Below are positions 50,780 to 59,196 of a DNA stretch of 64,000 nt, in pieces. The notes below the pieces were generated by a model. The model had not been told where the DNA came from and searched no databases. It saw only the letters and a list, made by a program, of their open reading frames with translations. The position numbers and the translations under genes were made by a program. Source of the DNA: Allobosea robiniae. GTDB lineage: Bacteria; Pseudomonadota; Alphaproteobacteria; Rhizobiales; Beijerinckiaceae. Within the stretch, counting starts at the first letter, position 1. Each line of letters opens with the position of its first letter. The DNA lies in NCBI RefSeq assembly GCF_900102525.1, contig NZ_FNBZ01000003.1, positions 248,001 to 312,000 of the forward strand. Direction: 5' to 3'.

Positions 50780-51915
50780 GGCGCAGTTCTCTCCGTTGGG
50801 GATGGCAGCTTGGCGCGGCGGTTCCGCATGGCGAGCGCCAGACCTTCCGCCAGCCTTTCAGCGGCGCGTTTCGTCGTGCGTTCGGCCGATATGAAACGGC
50901 GCGCGGCAGCCCCCATGGCTTCGCGCTGTGCTCCGTCGCGCAGCAGGCTGATCAGGGCAACGGCCAGGGCTTCCTCGTTAAATTCGGGGGCGAGCAGGGC
51001 AGTCTCGCCGACCAAGACCGTCTCGCCGACGCCGCCGCTGTCGAAGGCGACGACTGGCAATCCTGCCGCCTGGGCCTCGAGATAGACCAGCCCATAAGCC
51101 TCGCCGATGCCGGGCCAGATGAAGATATCGTGCCGGGCGAGCTCGGCCTGCGCGGCCTCGCGGTCGAGCTGGCCGTGCCAGGTGATGCGGCGAGCGGGGA
51201 CACCGGCAAAGGCGGCTTTGACCTCGGCACGGCGGGGTCCGTCGCCGATGATGCTCAGCGTCCAGTCTTCGCCCCGGCAGCGGTCGAGGACGCGGGCGAG
51301 GGTGAGGTAGCTCTGCAGCTTGGCGCCCTCTCGCATCATTGCAATGGTGACGAGGCGTGGCGGGCCCGACGAAATGGCGGGTCGGGGCTGCTCGGGAGGG
51401 GTCGCGACGAAGGGGGGCAGGGCGAGCAGGGACGTACCCGCGTTCCGCCAGGGTTCGAGCCCCTGCCGGTCGCGGTCGGTGAAGTAGAAATGGACGTCGC
51501 CGGCGGCCAGCCCCTGCCGGACAGCCGCCGTATGCGCGGCCCATTCGCCGGTGGCGCGCCGGGCGGAATCGCTGGATTCGGCGGTGACATAAGGGATGTC
51601 GAGCGCTGTCGCGATATCCGGCCCGAGGAGGTCCGGCGAGCGATAGTAGTTGTGATAGGTGAACCAGAGATCGGGGCGTGGCCGGCCGGCTTGGTATCCG
51701 GCGAGCAGGGCATCGCGCAGGCGGGCCGCGTCGGTGACGACGCTGATAAAGCGCGCCGGGTCCGGTTCGCGAAAATAGGTCTTTGGCGCTGCGACAGGCT
51801 CGACGACATGGCCGAGGCTTTCGAGCGCGGCGACGAGCTGGCGGGCCATGCGGCGGTCGCCGGAGACGCCGCCGTCACCGACCGGATTGAGCGGGGTGTG
51901 GAACGCGATGCGCAA
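50776..51915 (-). CDS. Glycosyltransferase family 4 protein
   Basis: A 379-residue GT-B enzyme. The N-terminal domain has TPLNPVGDGGVSGDRRMARQLV, and the donor-binding domain shows IGEAYGLVYLEAQAAGLPVV and the E-x7-E motif typical of GT4. The start is uncertain: no ATG lies before the conserved region. TTG 51915 is used, while a CTG overlapping the permease stop is possible. It is followed by the deacetylase with a 4-base overlap. The gene links the ABC importer to the rest of the glycan operon. Confidence 0.82.
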   Translation of the reverse strand: MRIAFHTPLNPVGDGGVSGDRRMARQLVAALESLGHVVEPVAAPKTYFREPDPARFISVVTDAARLRDALLAGYQAGRPRPDLWFTYHNYYRSPDLLGPDIATALDIPYVTAESSDSARRATGEWAAHTAAVRQGLAAGDVHFYFTDRDRQGLEPWRNAGTSLLALPPFVATPPEQPRPAISSGPPRLVTIAMMREGAKLQSYLTLARVLDRCRGEDWTLSIIGDGPRRAEVKAAFAGVPARRITWHGQLDREAAQAELARHDIFIWPGIGEAYGLVYLEAQAAGLPVVAFDSGGVGETVLVGETALLAPEFNEEALAVALISLLRDGAQREAMGAAARRFISAERTTKRAAERLAEGLALAMRNRRAKLPSPTERTAP

Positions 51916-51941
51916 GATCGTCTTCGGGGTCGGTGATGCTG

Positions 51942-53129
51942 TCAGCGGTAGGGGTCGGCTGCGTCGCGCAGGCCGTCGCCGAGGAAGTTGAAGGCGAGGA
52001 TGATCACGATCACGGGCACGACCGGATAGAGCAGCCAGGGATAGAGCGCCACAACATTGATGTTCTGGGCCTCGTTGAGCATCACGCCCCAGCTGGTGAT
52101 CGGAGGCCTGAGGCCGAGGCCGAGGAAGGAGAGGGCGGTTTCGCCCAGAATGGTCTTGGGGATGGTGATCGTCGCCGAGGCGATGAGATGGCTCATGAAG
52201 CCGGGCACCAGATGGAGCGCGATGATGCGGCGCGGCTTCGCGCCCATGAGCTGGGCTGCGACGACATAATCCTCCTCGCGCAGCGAGAGTAGCTTCGAGC
52301 GCACCGAGCGGGCGAGCCCGGTCCAGTCCATCAGGCCGAGGATCACCGTGATGCCGAAATAGACCAGCAGCGGGCTCCAGGTCGGCGGCAGGATCGAGGC
52401 CAGCGCCAGCCAGAGCGGGATATGCGGCAGCGACTGCACGATCTCGATGATGCGCTGGACGACCAGATCGATCCGGCCGCCATAATAGCCGGCGATGCCG
52501 CCGATGATGACGCCGAGCACGAAGGAGACGGAGACGCCGAGCAGGCCGATCGAGAGCGAGATGCGCCCGCCATAGAGGATGCGCGAGAGCATGTCGCGGC
52601 CGAGCCGGTCGGAGCCGAGCAGGAAGAAGGTGCCGCCCTCGGGCGGGCAGACGAGGTGCCGGTTGCCGGGGATCAGCCCCCAGAAATCGTAGTCGTCGCC
52701 CTTGCAGAAAAAGCGCAGCTTCTGCGGGCGCGTGCTGTCGACCTCGTATTCGCGCTTCAGGTTCTCCATGTTGAGGCGCATCGCATAGGGGTAGACGAAG
52801 GGGCCGATGAAGCTGCCTTCGTGGAAGAGGTGGATGCTCTGGCTGGGCGCGCGGATGAAGTCCGTGTTGCGCGTCGTATAGTGATAGGGCGCGAGGAACT
52901 CGGCGAAGGCCGCCATGGCGTAGATCACGAAGATCACCACGGCGGAGATGACCGCGAGCTTGTGCTTGCGGAACTTCCACCACATCAGTTGCCATTGCGA
53001 GGCGAGGTAGACCCGCTCCTGCTCCGGCGTCATCGCCTCGGTAGCATAGGGTTCGAACGGCGCCGTCGAGACCTCGTGCGGCAGGGCCGCGCCGTCCGGC
53101 GGAAGATGGTTGAGCGTCGTCGCCTTCAC
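51942..53129 (-). CDS. Oligopeptide/oligosaccharide-type ABC transporter permease (DppC/YejE-like)
   Basis: A 395-residue permease, longer than DppC because of a periplasmic insert of about 100 residues between the first helix (HKLAVISAVVIFVIYAMAAF) and LLGSDRLGRDMLSRILYGGR. The coupling loop is VVAAQLMGAKPRRIIALHLVPG. This insert is shared with AgpC/YejE-type importers, whose ligands include alpha-galactosides or peptides. It overlaps the DppB-like permease by 4 bases. Confidence 0.88.
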   Translation of the reverse strand: MKATTLNHLPPDGAALPHEVSTAPFEPYATEAMTPEQERVYLASQWQLMWWKFRKHKLAVISAVVIFVIYAMAAFAEFLAPYHYTTRNTDFIRAPSQSIHLFHEGSFIGPFVYPYAMRLNMENLKREYEVDSTRPQKLRFFCKGDDYDFWGLIPGNRHLVCPPEGGTFFLLGSDRLGRDMLSRILYGGRISLSIGLLGVSVSFVLGVIIGGIAGYYGGRIDLVVQRIIEIVQSLPHIPLWLALASILPPTWSPLLVYFGITVILGLMDWTGLARSVRSKLLSLREEDYVVAAQLMGAKPRRIIALHLVPGFMSHLIASATITIPKTILGETALSFLGLGLRPPITSWGVMLNEAQNINVVALYPWLLYPVVPVIVIILAFNFLGDGLRDAADPYR

Positions 53130-54127
53130 TTGGTCGCGGCTCCCTGGAGGCGGATGCGCGGATCCAGGATGGCGAGCGCGATATCCGAGATCAGCACGCC
53201 GATCACGGTCAGGAAGGAGAGGAACATCAGGAAGGAGCCGGCGAGATACATGTCCTGGCTCTGCAGGGCGCGGATCAGGAGGGGGCCGGTGGTCTGCAGC
53301 GAGAGCACGATCGCGACGACCTCGGCGCCCGAGACGATCGAGGGCAGGATGTCGCCGATATCCGAGATGAAGAAGTTGAGCGACATCCGTAAGGGGTATT
53401 TCCGCAGCGCCTTGCCGGGCGGCAGGCCCTTGGCGCGGGCGGTGACGTAATACTGCTTCTGCAACTCGTCGAGCAGGTTGGCGCGCAGGGCCCGGATCAT
53501 GCCGGCGGTGCCGCCGGCGCCGATGATGATGACGGGAATCCAGAGATGCTCCAGCACCGATTTGAGCTTGGCCCAGCTCATCGGCTGGTTGAGATAGGAG
53601 GGATCGACGAGGCCGCCGATCGAGGTGCCGAACCAGATATTGGCGAAATACATGAAGACCAGCGCCAGCAGGAAATGCGGCACGGCAAGCCCGACGAGGC
53701 CGAGGAAGGTGAGGCCGTAATCGCCCCAGCTGTACTGGTGCGTCGCCGAGTAGATGCCGATCGGGAAGGCGACGATCCAGGTGAAGATGATGGTGGCGAA
53801 GGACACGATCATGGTCAGCAGCAGGCGGTCGCCGACGATCTCGCGCACCGGGCGCTGGTATTCGAAGGAATAGCCCATGTCGCCCTGGATGAGGCCGGCG
53901 ACCCAGCGGACGTAACGTTCCAGCGGGGGCTTGTCGAAGCCATACTCCTTCTTCAGGAACTCGATGCGGCTCATGTCCGCCTTCTCGCCCTGGGCCTGCA
54001 TCTCGGCGGCGAGCGTCTCGAAATAATCGCCTTCAGGCAGGTTGATGACGGTGAAGATCAGCGCGCTGGTGACGATCAGCGTCGGGATCATGAGCAGGAT
54101 GCGCTTGAGGATGTAGCGGATCAGCAC
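53126..54127 (-). CDS. Oligopeptide/oligosaccharide-type ABC transporter permease (DppB/YejB-like)
   Basis: A 333-residue permease. The first helix is RILLMIPTLIVTSALIFTVI. A periplasmic part and YVRWVAGLIQGDMGYSFEY follow, with the usual six-helix core. The coupling loop is YYVTARAKGLPPGKALRKYPL. The gene overlaps the YejE-like one and lies 3 bases after the binding-protein gene, so all are one transcription unit. Confidence 0.88.
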   Translation of the reverse strand: MLIRYILKRILLMIPTLIVTSALIFTVINLPEGDYFETLAAEMQAQGEKADMSRIEFLKKEYGFDKPPLERYVRWVAGLIQGDMGYSFEYQRPVREIVGDRLLLTMIVSFATIIFTWIVAFPIGIYSATHQYSWGDYGLTFLGLVGLAVPHFLLALVFMYFANIWFGTSIGGLVDPSYLNQPMSWAKLKSVLEHLWIPVIIIGAGGTAGMIRALRANLLDELQKQYYVTARAKGLPPGKALRKYPLRMSLNFFISDIGDILPSIVSGAEVVAIVLSLQTTGPLLIRALQSQDMYLAGSFLMFLSFLTVIGVLISDIALAILDPRIRLQGAATK

Positions 54128-54130
54128 GCG

Positions 54131-56086
54131 TCAGGCCTTGGTCTCGGCTCGGTCGAACCAGAAGGTGTCGGGCATGTAGCGGCCGATGAAGGCACCGGGC
54201 TCGAAGCTATAGAGGCCTTTCTCGGGCACGTTGCGCAGGTCCCTGGAGACGACGATCGGCTGCAGCGTGCTGTTGATCACGCCGATGCTGAAGAGCTGCT
54301 CGGCATTGATCGCCAGCATCTTGTGCCAGATGGCGCGGCGCTGGTCGCGGGTCGAGCTGACGCGCCATTCCTCGTAGAGCCGCACGAGTTCGTTGACCTC
54401 CGCCAGGGCCGGCCGTTCGCCTTCGCGGCCGCTGTTCTCGACGAACTGGCCCCAGCGCGGCCACTGGAACTGGGCGGAGGAGGTCGGCGCCAAGGCATCC
54501 GGCTCCATGTCCGAGGTGACCAGTGCATTGTCCATGCCGGCCCAGGCCGACATCACCGTCTGGCCGGCGAGGATGCGGCGGCGGAAGACGTCGCGCTGGG
54601 TCGAGCGGGGATAGATCTTCATGCCGACATCGAAGAAATCCTGCTTGAGCAGGTCGAGGATGTCGGTTTCCTCGGTGTTCTCGCCGGCGGTCTCGATGGT
54701 GAACTCCAGCCGGCGCCCGTCCGGGAGCAGGCGGATGCCGTCGTCGTCGCGTTTGGTCAGGCCGATCTCGTCGAGCAGGCGGTTGGCGAGCGCGGGGTCG
54801 TGCTGGGTCCAGAGCGCGGCGAGCTTGGCGTCGTAGAGCGGGCTTTCGGGCAGGGCGGTGTTGCCGCTCTCGCGCGCCAGTCCGAAGAAGATGACCTTGT
54901 TGACGTCCTTGCGGTTGATCGCGACCGAGATCGCCCGGCGATAGCGGACATCGCGGTTGAGGTCGCGCCAGACCGGATCGATGGCGTTCAGGTTGGGGAG
55001 CAGGGCGAAATAGGCGCCTTCCGCGCGCTTCCACAGCCTGACGTCGAAATTCATCCGCTTTGAGGCTTCCTTCAGGAAGGTGTAGTTGTCGAAGCGGATA
55101 TAGCGGGCCTGGAGGTCGGACTCGCCGGCCGCGGCCTTGGCCGGGATGAGCGAGCTTGTGCCGATCGTCAGCGTCACCTGGTCGGTATAGGGGAGCTGGC
55201 GACCGTTCCTGTCGATGCGGTGGAAATAGGGATTGCGCTCGAAGACGAACTGCTCGGCCGGCAGGGGCGTGGTATTGCGCCAGGGCTCCAGCGTCGGCAG
55301 CTTCGGGTTCTCTGGCCGGTACATGCGCGAGAGCCGCTCGTGCAGCGCGCCCCAGTCGCGGACATGGTGCTCCTTCACCCGTTTGGCCAGTTCGTGCTTC
55401 GGCGCGTGGCGCTCGTGGAACTGCTTGAGATAGCCGGAGGCCATGAAGATGTAGGTCGGCTGCGCGCCCGCCAGCGCCGGCAGGAAGATCGGGTTCGGCG
55501 TCTTCCAGCTGTAGCGGACTTCCGTCTCGCTCAGGATCTCGAAGCGCGGCGGTTCATTGGCCGAGAACAGGGCCTGGGGCGGGCCGCCCGGCGAAAGCCG
55601 CTTGTTGTTGGCGATATCCTCCCACCAGTAGCGGAAATCCTCGGTGGTGAAGGGCGAGCCATCCGACCAGCGATGGCCCTGGCGCAGCTTGAGGGTGAAG
55701 ATGCGGCCATCCTCGACCTCGCAGCTCTCGAGCAGGTCCGGCACAAGCTCCAGATCGTCGTCATAGACCATCAGGCGGGTGTAGCCGTAGAGCGTCATCA
55801 TGCGGATGTCGCGCTGGTCGCCCATCAGCATGCGGATATTGCCGCCATGGCGGCCGGGCTCACGGCCGAGCGCCGCCAGATCGATGATGCGTGGATTGGC
55901 CGGCAGGCGCGCGGCGACCGGTGGCAGGGTGCCGGCTGCGACCTGGTCCGCGAAGAACGGGCTGTCGATCGCAGTGCCCGAGAACGGCGCGGCCTGCGCG
56001 AGGCGCGGCAGGGCGGCTCCCGCGAGAGCGGCGGAGCCGAGCAGCAATGCGGTGCGGCGGGTCGGGTGCGGGGCACGGCGCGTCAT
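54131..56086 (-). CDS. Large ABC transporter substrate-binding protein (family 5)
   Basis: A 651-residue periplasmic protein with a Tat-like N-terminus (RRAPHPTRRTALLLGSAALAG). It is larger than typical family 5 binding proteins (about 500 residues), matching the YejA/AgpA subgroup. Family features include CEVEDGRIFTLKLRQGHRWSDGSPF and VFERNPYFHRIDRNGRQLP. It provides the ligand to the two permeases and the fused ATPase. The genes for glycan enzymes in the same operon make an oligosaccharide ligand plausible; peptides cannot be excluded. Confidence 0.88.
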   Translation of the reverse strand: MTRRAPHPTRRTALLLGSAALAGAALPRLAQAAPFSGTAIDSPFFADQVAAGTLPPVAARLPANPRIIDLAALGREPGRHGGNIRMLMGDQRDIRMMTLYGYTRLMVYDDDLELVPDLLESCEVEDGRIFTLKLRQGHRWSDGSPFTTEDFRYWWEDIANNKRLSPGGPPQALFSANEPPRFEILSETEVRYSWKTPNPIFLPALAGAQPTYIFMASGYLKQFHERHAPKHELAKRVKEHHVRDWGALHERLSRMYRPENPKLPTLEPWRNTTPLPAEQFVFERNPYFHRIDRNGRQLPYTDQVTLTIGTSSLIPAKAAAGESDLQARYIRFDNYTFLKEASKRMNFDVRLWKRAEGAYFALLPNLNAIDPVWRDLNRDVRYRRAISVAINRKDVNKVIFFGLARESGNTALPESPLYDAKLAALWTQHDPALANRLLDEIGLTKRDDDGIRLLPDGRRLEFTIETAGENTEETDILDLLKQDFFDVGMKIYPRSTQRDVFRRRILAGQTVMSAWAGMDNALVTSDMEPDALAPTSSAQFQWPRWGQFVENSGREGERPALAEVNELVRLYEEWRVSSTRDQRRAIWHKMLAINAEQLFSIGVINSTLQPIVVSRDLRNVPEKGLYSFEPGAFIGRYMPDTFWFDRAETKA

Positions 56087-57960
56087 GGCACCAGCTCCCG
56101 CATATCGGCATTCGGCCGCGCGAGTACGAAATGGCCATCGCCGAGCGGCAGATGCGTCAGGGCGCCCTCGTCGGGCCCTGCCTTGAAGGCCTTGTCCCAA
56201 TGGCTGTCGTCGGAGGCGCCGCCGGGCGCGGCCAGCTTGAAGTCGAGCCTGCGGTCGAGATCGGCGAAGGGCACGGAGCGCAGCAGCGCCCTCGTGTAAG
56301 GATGGGCGGGGCGGTCGAAGAGCGCGTGGCGCGGCGCCAGCTCGACGATCCGGCCATTGGCCATCACCGCGATCCGGTCCGCCATGTAGTTCACCACGGC
56401 GAGATTATGCGAGATGAACAGGAAGGTCAGGCCGCGCTCGGCCTGAAGGTCCTTGAGCAGGTTGAGGATCTGCGCCTGCACGGAGACGTCGAGCGCCGAG
56501 ACCGGTTCGTCGCAGATGATCAGGTCCGGGTCGAGCGCGAGCGCCCGCGCAATGCCGATGCGCTGGCGCTGACCGCCGGAGAAGGAATGCGGATAGCGGT
56601 TGAGGAACCGCATATCGAGCCCGACATCCTGCATCAGGGTCCGCACCCGTTCGTCCTGCCCGGCCTGATCGCCGCGGCCATGGATGACCAGCGGCTCGCG
56701 CAGGATGTTCATCACGGTCATGCGCGGTGACAGCGACGAGACCGGGTCCTGGAAGATCATCTGGACGCGCGGGCGGAACTTGCGGAGGTCCTCGCCCTCG
56801 AGGCCGAGCACGTCGACCCGCTCGCGCCCATCGTCGAAGATCACTTCGCCGGAATCGGGCGTGACGGCGCGCATGATGATCTTGCTGACCGTGGTCTTGC
56901 CGCAGCCGCTCTCGCCGACGAGGCCGAGGCATTCGCCACGCCTGATGTCGAAGCCGACATCGTTGACGGCCTTGACGCTGGTCTGGTTGCCCTTGCCGAA
57001 GAAGCTGCGCGAGCCCGTGACATAGGTCTTGTGCAGGCCGCGGACGCTGAGGAGGGGGGCGGCGTCTGCCGCGGGTTTCGGTGGCGGCGCGGCGACGGCC
57101 GGGCGCGGGCGCGCCTCGCGCAGCGCGACCAGCCGCTCGCCGTCCTGCATGTCGAAATGCGGGGAGGCGTCGAGCAGCGCCTTGAGATAGGGGTGGCGGG
57201 GGCGGCGAAAGATATCCTCGACCGTGCCGCGCTCCATGATCTCGCCATGGAAGATCACCACCACCTCGTCGGCCATGTTGGCGACGACGCCGAGGTCGTG
57301 GGTGATGAGCAGGATCGCCATGCCCATCTCGGCCTGGAGATCGCGCATCAGGTCCAGCACCTGGGCCTGGATGGTGACGTCGAGAGCCGTGGTCGGCTCG
57401 TCGGCGATCAGCAGGGCCGGCTGGCAGATCAGCGCCATGGCGAGCATGGCGCGCTGGCGCAGCCCGCCCGAGAGCTCGAAGGAGTAGAGGCCGAAGGCGC
57501 GCTTCGGGTTCTTGAAGCCGACACGCTTCAGCATCGCTTCGATCAGTTCACGCGCCTCGGGCTTCGGCATCGGCCGGTGCAGGAGCAGCGCCTCCTCGAT
57601 CTGGTTGCCGATGGTATGGACCGGCGAGAGCGAGGACATCGGCTCCTGGAAGATCATGCCGATCCGCCCGCCGCGCAGCGCCCGGATGCCCTTGCCTTCG
57701 GCGGGCAGCGTCGCGATGTCGACGACGGTCTCGGGGGCCTGCGGGTCGCGGAACAGGATCTCGCCGCCGGTGATCCCGCCGGCGCGTGGCAGGAGACCCA
57801 TGATGGCCTGGGAGATCACCGATTTGCCGGAGCCGGATTCGCCGACCAGCGCGACGGTCTTGCCGGCGGGGACGCGCAGGCTGACGCCCTTCACAACGTC
57901 ACGGGCCAGGCCGTGGATCGTGAAGCCGATACGCAAGTCGCTGATGCGCAGGATATCCAT
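56083..57960 (-). CDS. Fused ABC transporter ATPases (YejF-like)
   Basis: A 625-residue protein with two ATPase domains. The first has Walker [25 protein letters not shown] and [10 protein letters not shown]. The second (from about residue 315) has [27 protein letters not shown] and [11 protein letters not shown] linker rich in Pro and Ala ([18 protein letters not shown]) joins them. All motifs look intact. It starts 26 bases after the polysaccharide-lyase-like gene and overlaps the binding-protein gene by 4 bases. Confidence 0.9.
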   Translation of the reverse strand: MDILRISDLRIGFTIHGLARDVVKGVSLRVPAGKTVALVGESGSGKSVISQAIMGLLPRAGGITGGEILFRDPQAPETVVDIATLPAEGKGIRALRGGRIGMIFQEPMSSLSPVHTIGNQIEEALLLHRPMPKPEARELIEAMLKRVGFKNPKRAFGLYSFELSGGLRQRAMLAMALICQPALLIADEPTTALDVTIQAQVLDLMRDLQAEMGMAILLITHDLGVVANMADEVVVIFHGEIMERGTVEDIFRRPRHPYLKALLDASPHFDMQDGERLVALREARPRPAVAAPPPKPAADAAPLLSVRGLHKTYVTGSRSFFGKGNQTSVKAVNDVGFDIRRGECLGLVGESGCGKTTVSKIIMRAVTPDSGEVIFDDGRERVDVLGLEGEDLRKFRPRVQMIFQDPVSSLSPRMTVMNILREPLVIHGRGDQAGQDERVRTLMQDVGLDMRFLNRYPHSFSGGQRQRIGIARALALDPDLIICDEPVSALDVSVQAQILNLLKDLQAERGLTFLFISHNLAVVNYMADRIAVMANGRIVELAPRHALFDRPAHPYTRALLRSVPFADLDRRLDFKLAAPGGASDDSHWDKAFKAGPDEGALTHLPLGDGHFVLARPNADMRELVP

Positions 57961-57986
57961 AGTCCGAAACGATGTGCCCCTGGGGC

Positions 57987-59036
57987 CTAGGGCCCTTCAC
58001 CTTTCCTGACGTCACTAGACGTCGAAAGCGGCAACTTGCCAATCGCTTTCGACGCTTGCGGTTCCGGCGGGCATTGCCCGATGCGGATGACATCGCTGCA
58101 ACGGGGCCCGCGCCGGAAATCGTCGTAGCTGATGCTCCAGGGCAGCGGGGCCGGGGCGCGATAAGGGCCCATCTTGAAATACTGGTTGTCGTCGAGCCCT
58201 GGGCCGCTATGCCCGATATGGCCCTCGACGGTCACGATATGGACGCCGTCGGCAAGGATTTCGACATGGCCTTCGCCATCGGGGCCAGGTTGGGAACGGA
58301 CGACGAAATCGATCCAGCCCTTCTGCGCGGAGGGCAGGTCTGCATGCGGCGTCACCCGGATTCCGGGCGCGCAGGCGTCGAAATAACGCGGGTAATTCTC
58401 TGTGGTCGTGCCGCTCTCCATCGCGACGAGCGCGCGGGTCTGCTGTGCATCGGGGCGGCTCAGCACGAGCGCCTCGCCAGGAAGGCAGCCGTGAGGGCGC
58501 TCGCTGCCGCCGATCGGATAGGAGGGAATCAGGTCGGTCTCGACGGTGATGCCGAGGCGGCCGCGATAAAGGCGCAGCGCCAGGAAGGGCGAATAGTCGC
58601 CGACGGCCTCGGGCAGGATCTCGCGCTTCCACTGGGCGATCACATATCTGCGATCGTCCTGGGCGAGCGGATCGTTGAGGCGCAGCGCAAAGCCGTACCA
58701 GACCGCGCTGCGGAAGGGGACGAGCACCTCCGGGCGCTCCCAGACCTCGGCCCGCTCGCTGCAGCCGATGGCGCGCGGAAGACAGGACGGCGTCGCGATC
58801 AGGGTCAGGGCGCCCGCGCCGCTATAGGGCGCGGCATCCCCGAAAATCGCGCGGCCAGAGCGCTGCTCGGGATTGTCCTTGTAAAATAGCCCGCCTTCGG
58901 GGGCGAAACCGCCCTGTTCGAAGCCGTCGTGCAGGATGCGCTGGGCGGGGTCGGCTCGGGCCGAGACGGCGAATAGGCCGACGAGACCGATCGCGGCCGC
59001 GCAGCACAGCATTCCCGACGCAACTGTCCTTTTCAC
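57987..59036 (-). CDS. Heparin lyase I-like / polysaccharide lyase family exported protein
   Basis: A 349-residue exported protein with signal peptide KRTVASGMLCCAAAIGLVGLF ending near SARA. A beta-jelly-roll pattern follows, with SAVWYGFALRLNDPL, YVIAQWKREI and GWIDFVVRSQPGPDGEGHVEI, typical of heparin lyase I/glucuronan lyase-type folds. Several cysteines suggest disulfides. It may cleave or bind acidic polysaccharides in the periplasm or outside. GTG 59036 gives a good signal peptide; the in-frame ATG at 59066 adds only ten residues. It is the probable first gene of the glycan operon. Confidence 0.75.
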   Translation of the reverse strand: MKRTVASGMLCCAAAIGLVGLFAVSARADPAQRILHDGFEQGGFAPEGGLFYKDNPEQRSGRAIFGDAAPYSGAGALTLIATPSCLPRAIGCSERAEVWERPEVLVPFRSAVWYGFALRLNDPLAQDDRRYVIAQWKREILPEAVGDYSPFLALRLYRGRLGITVETDLIPSYPIGGSERPHGCLPGEALVLSRPDAQQTRALVAMESGTTTENYPRYFDACAPGIRVTPHADLPSAQKGWIDFVVRSQPGPDGEGHVEILADGVHIVTVEGHIGHSGPGLDDNQYFKMGPYRAPAPLPWSISYDDFRRGPRCSDVIRIGQCPPEPQASKAIGKLPLSTSSDVRKGEGP

Positions 59037-59196
59037 GCTACCCCCGACGATGGATGCCACCTCCACCCTGCTATGCCGCTACGGCCGCAGCGTGGCGCGC
59101 ATTGCACTCGGCCGCAACCTCACCACATATGGTCGCTTCGGGCCCGCCGGACCCGTTCGAGCTTGCGCCGCGAGCGCTTCGGTACAGGGTTGCCCC

